This document shows, one piece after another, positions 59,815 through 64,000 of a DNA stretch of 64,000 nt. Both the position numbers and the translations under genes were made by a program. Position 1 is the stretch's first letter. Every line of letters starts with the position of its first letter. Source of the stretch: JBFHQE01 sp041592335 (GTDB lineage: Bacteria > Pseudomonadota > Gammaproteobacteria > Thiohalobacterales > Thiohalobacteraceae); contig JBFHQE010000007.1 in the NCBI GenBank assembly GCA_041592335.1, positions 69,494-133,493 on the forward strand. Direction: 5' to 3'. The notes under the pieces were generated by a model. That model did no database searches and was not told the DNA's origin. It saw only the letters and a list, made by a program, of their open reading frames with translations.

Positions 59815-60729
59815 TTAGATCAAGGCCTGTAGATGCGCCACCACCGAGCGTCCCAGCGCCGACAGGGCATAACCGCCCTCCAGTACGGATACCAGGCGGC
59901 TATCGGCATATTCCTCGGCAATCCGTTTAATCTCGCGCGTTACCCAGGCGTAGTCGTCTTCCACCAGATTCAGACTAGCGAGATCATCTTCGAGGTGTGC
60001 ATCGAAACCGGCGGAACAGATTACCAATTGCGGCTTGAAGGCATGTAATGCGGGCAACCAGCGTTCCTGTATCGCTTGACGAAAGGCTTCGCCACCGGCA
60101 CCCGCCGCGAGCGGCACCGGTTCATAGCTTTCCCGGGGTTCGTTTCCCGAATGCGGATAGTAGGGATGCTGAAAGCTGGAACACAGCAGCACGCGCGGCT
60201 CATTCCTGAATATATCTTCCGTGCCATTGCCGTGATGCACATCGAAGTCGACTATCGCCACTCGCTCCAGGCCATACACGGCCATTGCATGCGCCGCGCC
60301 TACGGCAACATTATTGAAGATGCAGAACCCCATGGCGCGATCATGTTCGGCATGATGTCCCGGCGGACGCACGCTGCAAAAGGCATCCTGCACTTCGCCG
60401 CTCAGCACCAGGTCCACCGCTTTGACCACGGCACCGGCGGCGCGTTGCGCCGCCCGCAGTGAATGCGGATTCATTGCCGTATCCGGGTCCAGGTACACCA
60501 TGCCCTGCTCCGGCACACTGGCAACAACCCTGTCGATGTAATCCGCGTCATGCACCCGCAGCAATTGCTCGCGGGTTACGAACGGCGCATCGTAATGCTT
60601 CAATAGCACATCGATGCCCGAGGCAATCAGTTGATCATTGATCGCGTGCAGCCGCGCGGGCGACTCGGGGTGATGCGGTCCCATGTCATGCAACAGGCAG
60701 TCGGGATGGGTTATAAAGGCAAGTGTCAT
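59815..60729 (-). CDS. Histone deacetylase family protein (AcuC/class II HDAC-like)
   Basis: Zinc-dependent deacetylase of 304 residues from ATG 60729 (MTLAFITHPDCLLHD). Catalytic features: PPGHHAEHDRAMGFC with the twin histidines, and zinc-site DFDVHHGNGTEDIF, plus LEGGYAL near the end. The start codon lies only 12 bases from the start of the divergent acetyltransferase gene; an ATG eight codons earlier (60753) would overlap it. Together they look like a protein-acetylation pair. Known bacterial relatives remove acetyl groups from lysines (such as acetyl-CoA synthetase) or from polyamines. Confidence 0.9.
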   Translation of the reverse strand: MTLAFITHPDCLLHDMGPHHPESPARLHAINDQLIASGIDVLLKHYDAPFVTREQLLRVHDADYIDRVVASVPEQGMVYLDPDTAMNPHSLRAAQRAAGAVVKAVDLVLSGEVQDAFCSVRPPGHHAEHDRAMGFCIFNNVAVGAAHAMAVYGLERVAIVDFDVHHGNGTEDIFRNEPRVLLCSSFQHPYYPHSGNEPRESYEPVPLAAGAGGEAFRQAIQERWLPALHAFKPQLVICSAGFDAHLEDDLASLNLVEDDYAWVTREIKRIAEEYADSRLVSVLEGGYALSALGRSVVAHLQALI

Positions 60730-60741
60730 AGGAGGATTCTC

Positions 60742-63423
60742 ATGGGAACGCATTTTCTCCAGGCCATGCTAGCGCCCGCGGCGATCGCTGTCATCGGCGC
60801 ATCGGAACGGCCGGATGCCGTGGGCACGCTGGTATTTCGCAATCTGCTAAGCGAATTCAAGGGGCAACTGTACCCGGTCAATCTACGGCATGCGCGCATT
60901 CAGGGCAGGAAAGCCCGCAAAACCATCGGCGACATCGACCATCCCATCGACCTGGCAGTCATTGCCACCCCGGCCGAGAGCGTGCCCGAGTTGATCCGCC
61001 AGTGCGGCGAAGCCGGCGTGCGCGCGGCGGTGGTGTTGTCGGCCGGGTTTGCCGAGGCCGGCGAGCAGGGTCAGCGCCTGCAAGATGCCATGCTGGATTA
61101 CGCCCGTCATTACGGCCTGCGTCTGATCGGTCCCAACTGCCTCGGCATCATGCGCCCCGCTTCCGGACTCAATGCCACCTTCAGTCATAACATTGCACGC
61201 ACCGGTCAGCTGGCGCTGGTTTCGCAGTCCGGCGCCTTGTGCACGGCGATGCTGGACTGGGCGCAGGATCACGATATCGGCTTTTCCTGCATGCTGTCGC
61301 TGGGCGATGCCGCCGACGTTGATTTTGGCGACATCCTTAATTACCTCGCGCTGGACAACCAAACCCGGGCGATCCTGTTGTACGTGGAAGGTATTCGCGA
61401 TGCACGTCGTTTCCTCAGCGGGCTGCGCATCGCCGCACGCATGAAACCCGTCATCCTGGTCAAGGCCGGGCGTTACAGCGCGGGTTCGCGCGCCGCCGTA
61501 TCGCACACCGCCGCACTGGTCGGTAGCGACGCGGTGTTTCATGCCGCGCTACGCCGTGCCGGGGCTGTGCGCGCCTACACCATCAACCAGCTGTTTTCCG
61601 CCGCGCAACTGCTGGCCAGCGGCAATTACCGACTGAACGGCGATCGCCTCGCCATCGTGACCAATGGTGGCGGTCCGGGAGTCATGGCCACCGACCGCGC
61701 CACCGAAGCGGGCGTAACCCTGGCGCAGTTGGAAGACACCACCCTGAAGCGCCTGAACCAGGCATTGCCCGCGCACTGGTCGCATGACAACCCGGTGGAT
61801 ATCCTCGGCGATGCCGATGGCGAACGTTACGCCAGTGCCATCAGCGCCTGCCTGGCAGACCGGCAGGTCGACGGTCTGCTGGTGATGTTGACGCCGCAGG
61901 CCATGACCCAGGCCGACGAGGCCGCGCGTGTACTGGTCGAACAGGCCCGTCAGCACCGCAAACCGCTGCTGGCCTGCTGGATGGGCGGGCCACAGGTACG
62001 TGATGCACAGGCCCGCTTCAATCGCGAACACATCGCCCATTTCGACACGCCGGAAACCGCCATTGAAGCCTTTTCCTATCTCGCCAGTTTCCAGCGCAAC
62101 CAGCAACTGCTGCTGCAAGTGCCGGAGCCGCTCGATCGCCAGCGCGAACCTGACTGCGAAGGCGCGCGCCTGATTATCGAAGAAGCGCTCGCCGCTGGCC
62201 ATGGTCGACTCAGTGACATGGAAAGCTTTGCCGTGCTGAAGGCCTTCGGGGTTCCGGTAGCGCCCATCATGGAAGCGCACAATGCCAACGAGGCGCTGGT
62301 CATGGCGGAAGCGCTTGGCTTTCCGCTGGCGATGAAGATCAATTCGCCGGACATCCCGCATAAATCCGACGTGGCCGGTGTACGCCTCAACATCAGCAAC
62401 GCCACGTCGGTTCGCACCGCTTACGATGAACTTTTAAAAACCGCTCGGCAGCACCGTCCGGATGCGACCCTGAATGGCGTCACGCTGGAACCCATGTACA
62501 CGCGTGGCACGGCCCGGGAACTGTTTGTCGGCATGGTGCGCGACCCGGTGTTCGGACCGGCCATCAGCATCGGTTCCGGCGGCACCATGATCGAGGTGAT
62601 GGACGATGCCTATGTCGCGCTACCGCCGCTGAATCGTTTCATTGCCCGGCAGATGATCGAACGCACCCGCGCGTCGCAACTGCTGGGAGAGTTTCGCGGC
62701 CTGCCAGCGGTCAACCGGCGCGCCATCGAAAATGTATTGCTCGGTCTTTCGGAACTAGTCTGCGAACTGCCGCATGTTCGCGAGCTGGATATCAATCCGC
62801 TGCTGGTAGACGAAACCGGCGCGCTGGTGGTGGATGCGCGCATCCTCATCGATTACCCCCCGGCCGGTGCACGTCGTTATGGCCACATGGCGATCCACCC
62901 CTATCCCAGCGACCTGATTCGCCACAAACAACTGCCGGACGGCAGCAATGTCACCATTCGTCCGATCCGGCCGGAAGACGCCGAAATCGAACAGGCTTTC
63001 ATTCGCCGCCTGTCGCCGCAATCGAAATACTTCCGCTTCATGCAGGCATTACATGAATTAACTCCCGAAATGCTGGTGCGCTTTACCCAGATCGACTACG
63101 ACCGGGAGATGGCGTTGATCGCGGTAACGCGCGAGGACGGCCAGGATATCGAAGTCGGCGTGGCGCGCTACGTCACCAATCCCGATGATACCTCCTGTGA
63201 ATTCGCCATCGTCATCGCCGACGACTGGCATCACAAGGGACTCGGCATGGAGTTGATGCAGCAATTGATGGATGTCGCGCGCGCCCGCGGATTAACGCTA
63301 ATGGAAGGTGAAGTGATGGCGGACAACCGGGAAATGCTGTCGCTGGCGAAATGGCTGGGCTTCAACAGCCAACCAGGCGCGGATGATCCGCGCCTGGTTG
63401 CCGTCTCAAAGTCCCTGGGCTGA
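60742..63423 (+). CDS. Protein lysine acetyltransferase (Pat/PatZ type, ACS-ADP-forming-like plus GNAT)
   Basis: An 893-residue protein from ATG 60742, preceded by AGGAGG. N-terminal CoA-binding and ligase-CoA domains (VIGASERPDAVGTLVFRN, LIGPNCLGIMRP, ALVSQSGALCTAMLDWA), an ATP-grasp-like domain (about 490-730), and a C-terminal GNAT domain (about 735-890: VTIRPIRPEDAEIEQAFIRR and GLGMELMQQLMDVARARGL). This is the layout of Pat/PatZ (YfiQ), which acetylates and inhibits acetyl-CoA synthetase. The upstream open frame (to 60631) crosses the deacetylase gene and is not used. Convergent with the repeat-protein gene. Confidence 0.9.
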   Translation: MGTHFLQAMLAPAAIAVIGASERPDAVGTLVFRNLLSEFKGQLYPVNLRHARIQGRKARKTIGDIDHPIDLAVIATPAESVPELIRQCGEAGVRAAVVLSAGFAEAGEQGQRLQDAMLDYARHYGLRLIGPNCLGIMRPASGLNATFSHNIARTGQLALVSQSGALCTAMLDWAQDHDIGFSCMLSLGDAADVDFGDILNYLALDNQTRAILLYVEGIRDARRFLSGLRIAARMKPVILVKAGRYSAGSRAAVSHTAALVGSDAVFHAALRRAGAVRAYTINQLFSAAQLLASGNYRLNGDRLAIVTNGGGPGVMATDRATEAGVTLAQLEDTTLKRLNQALPAHWSHDNPVDILGDADGERYASAISACLADRQVDGLLVMLTPQAMTQADEAARVLVEQARQHRKPLLACWMGGPQVRDAQARFNREHIAHFDTPETAIEAFSYLASFQRNQQLLLQVPEPLDRQREPDCEGARLIIEEALAAGHGRLSDMESFAVLKAFGVPVAPIMEAHNANEALVMAEALGFPLAMKINSPDIPHKSDVAGVRLNISNATSVRTAYDELLKTARQHRPDATLNGVTLEPMYTRGTARELFVGMVRDPVFGPAISIGSGGTMIEVMDDAYVALPPLNRFIARQMIERTRASQLLGEFRGLPAVNRRAIENVLLGLSELVCELPHVRELDINPLLVDETGALVVDARILIDYPPAGARRYGHMAIHPYPSDLIRHKQLPDGSNVTIRPIRPEDAEIEQAFIRRLSPQSKYFRFMQALHELTPEMLVRFTQIDYDREMALIAVTREDGQDIEVGVARYVTNPDDTSCEFAIVIADDWHHKGLGMELMQQLMDVARARGLTLMEGEVMADNREMLSLAKWLGFNSQPGADDPRLVAVSKSLG

Positions 63424-63437
63424 CACCCCGGCCTCTG

Positions 63438-64000
63438 TTACTCGAAACGGTTGGCCTGGATGTTGTTGGTAGCGCCATCGGACTGCTGCCACACCGCCAG
63501 GGCGTTGCCGTTGGCATTCACTGCGATCTGCGGGTTATTGGTACTACCGGCATCGTCGTTCTCGATCAGCGCCGCCGTGCCCCAGCTGTCGCTCCCGGCG
63601 TCGTAGCGGTTGGCCTGGATGTTATAACGGCTACCGTCATAATGTGGCCACACCGCGAGGGCATTGCCGCTAGCGTCCAGCGCGATCTGCGGGTAATAGG
63701 CACCACCGGCATCATCGCTCTCGATCAGCCCCGCCGTGTCCCAGCTGTCGGTCCCCGCGTCGTAACGGTTGGCCCAGATATTGGTCCGGATTCCGTCGGA
63801 TTGATACCACACCGCCAGGGCGTTGCCGCTGGCATCCACCGCGATCCGCGGGTCATAGGCACTACCGGCATCGTCATTCTCGATCAGCGCCGCCGTGCCC
63901 CAGCTGTCGGTCCCCGCGTCGTAACGGTTGGCCCAGATATTGGTCCGGATTCCGTCGGATTGATACCACACCGCCAGGGCGTTGCCGCTGGCATCCACCG
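63438..64000 (-). CDS. Repeat protein with 53-residue units (C-terminal part; runs off window end)
   Basis: At least 187 codons in frame; the gene begins beyond base 64000. It is built of 53-residue repeats, about 3.5 copies here, each with D/NAxGNALAVW, a xxSDG.xxNI core, WANRYDAGTDSWGTA and LIENDDAG. The last unit ends ...NIQANRFE just before the stop. The pattern suggests a beta-propeller or similar surface repeat domain. Adjacent copies are almost identical in DNA (from about 63735 and 63895 onwards), including third codon positions, pointing to recent duplication or gene conversion. Function unknown; a surface or adhesion role is a guess. Confidence 0.8.
   Translation of the reverse strand, partial: VDASGNALAVWYQSDGIRTNIWANRYDAGTDSWGTAALIENDDAGSAYDPRIAVDASGNALAVWYQSDGIRTNIWANRYDAGTDSWDTAGLIESDDAGGAYYPQIALDASGNALAVWPHYDGSRYNIQANRYDAGSDSWGTAALIENDDAGSTNNPQIAVNANGNALAVWQQSDGATNNIQANRFE

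Noticed and set aside
61549..62361. 270-codon minus-strand open frame inside the acetyltransferase gene
   Set aside because: Antisense to a strongly conserved coding region; composition is typical of a shadow frame.

Overview
The window looks like a contiguous chromosomal segment of a chemolithotrophic, sulfur-oxidising gammaproteobacterium. The order yebC-ruvCAB-ybgC-tolQRAB-pal-cpoB-queE-queC is a typical gammaproteobacterial core block. The Sox genes, a type I-like sulfide:quinone oxidoreductase, a YeeE/TsuA-like transporter and a TusA protein point to inorganic sulfur metabolism. A Chromatiales/Ectothiorhodospiraceae-type host is my inference; no rRNA is present to confirm it. Base composition is moderately GC-rich and even. 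I see no prophage, integron, CRISPR array or plasmid genes. The only mobile-type gene is one REP-associated tyrosine transposase (RAYT). No gene-free stretch exceeds about 300 bases; the longest gaps (about 245-265 bases upstream of soxX, between the two divergent fadL genes, and around tRNA-Lys) hold promoter or operator candidates and terminators.

Layout. 1-10 kb: 5' part of purL, a chemoreceptor, dapA-bamC-MBL hydrolase operon, then divergently gcvR, bcp and phoH, followed by perM with a small unknown gene. 10-20 kb: a LysR regulator, two related chemoreceptors, an unknown exported protein, two divergent FadL-family porins, tusA, a rhodanese and a BepA-like protease. 20-25 kb: soxXYZA, a terminator, then soxB. 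25-35 kb: a diguanylate cyclase, an RND efflux pump pair, an unknown membrane protein, an MFS carrier, a DipZ/TlpA-like thioredoxin, cytochrome P460 and a divergent AraC regulator, and a 51-residue exported peptide. 35-43 kb: mlaFEDC, sprT, sqr, tRNA-Lys(TTT), the TsuA-like transporter, queC and queE. 43-52 kb: the Tol-Pal and Ruv block, yebC, a thiamine-binding-type protein and the RAYT. 52-64 kb: a third FadL-family porin, nadA, nudB, a collagen-like/TSP3 exported protein, a cytochrome c'-like protein, an Mqo-like oxidoreductase, a DUF2892 protein, a head-to-head protein deacetylase/acetyltransferase pair, and the C-terminal part of a 53-residue-repeat protein that runs off the end.

How it fits together. 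Sulfide would be oxidised to sulfane sulfur by Sqr at the membrane, and thiosulfate by periplasmic SoxXA, SoxYZ and SoxB. SoxCD is absent here, so sulfane sulfur from SoxYZ would have to leave by another route (sulfur globules or a cytoplasmic TusA/rDsr/Hdr-like path); this is inference, as those genes may lie elsewhere. Chemoreceptors 1 and 3 have good matches to flagellar sigma-28 promoters. Three families of short palindromic repeats are scattered through the window. One of them (core GGGCGACCGGCCGGTCGCCC) flanks the RAYT gene and also sits in frame inside it, which is the most distinctive structural feature I found. No clearly new multi-gene system was identified; the best leads are the RAYT/REP unit, the acetylation/deacetylation pair, the palindrome-rich P460/AraC control region and the repeat proteins.
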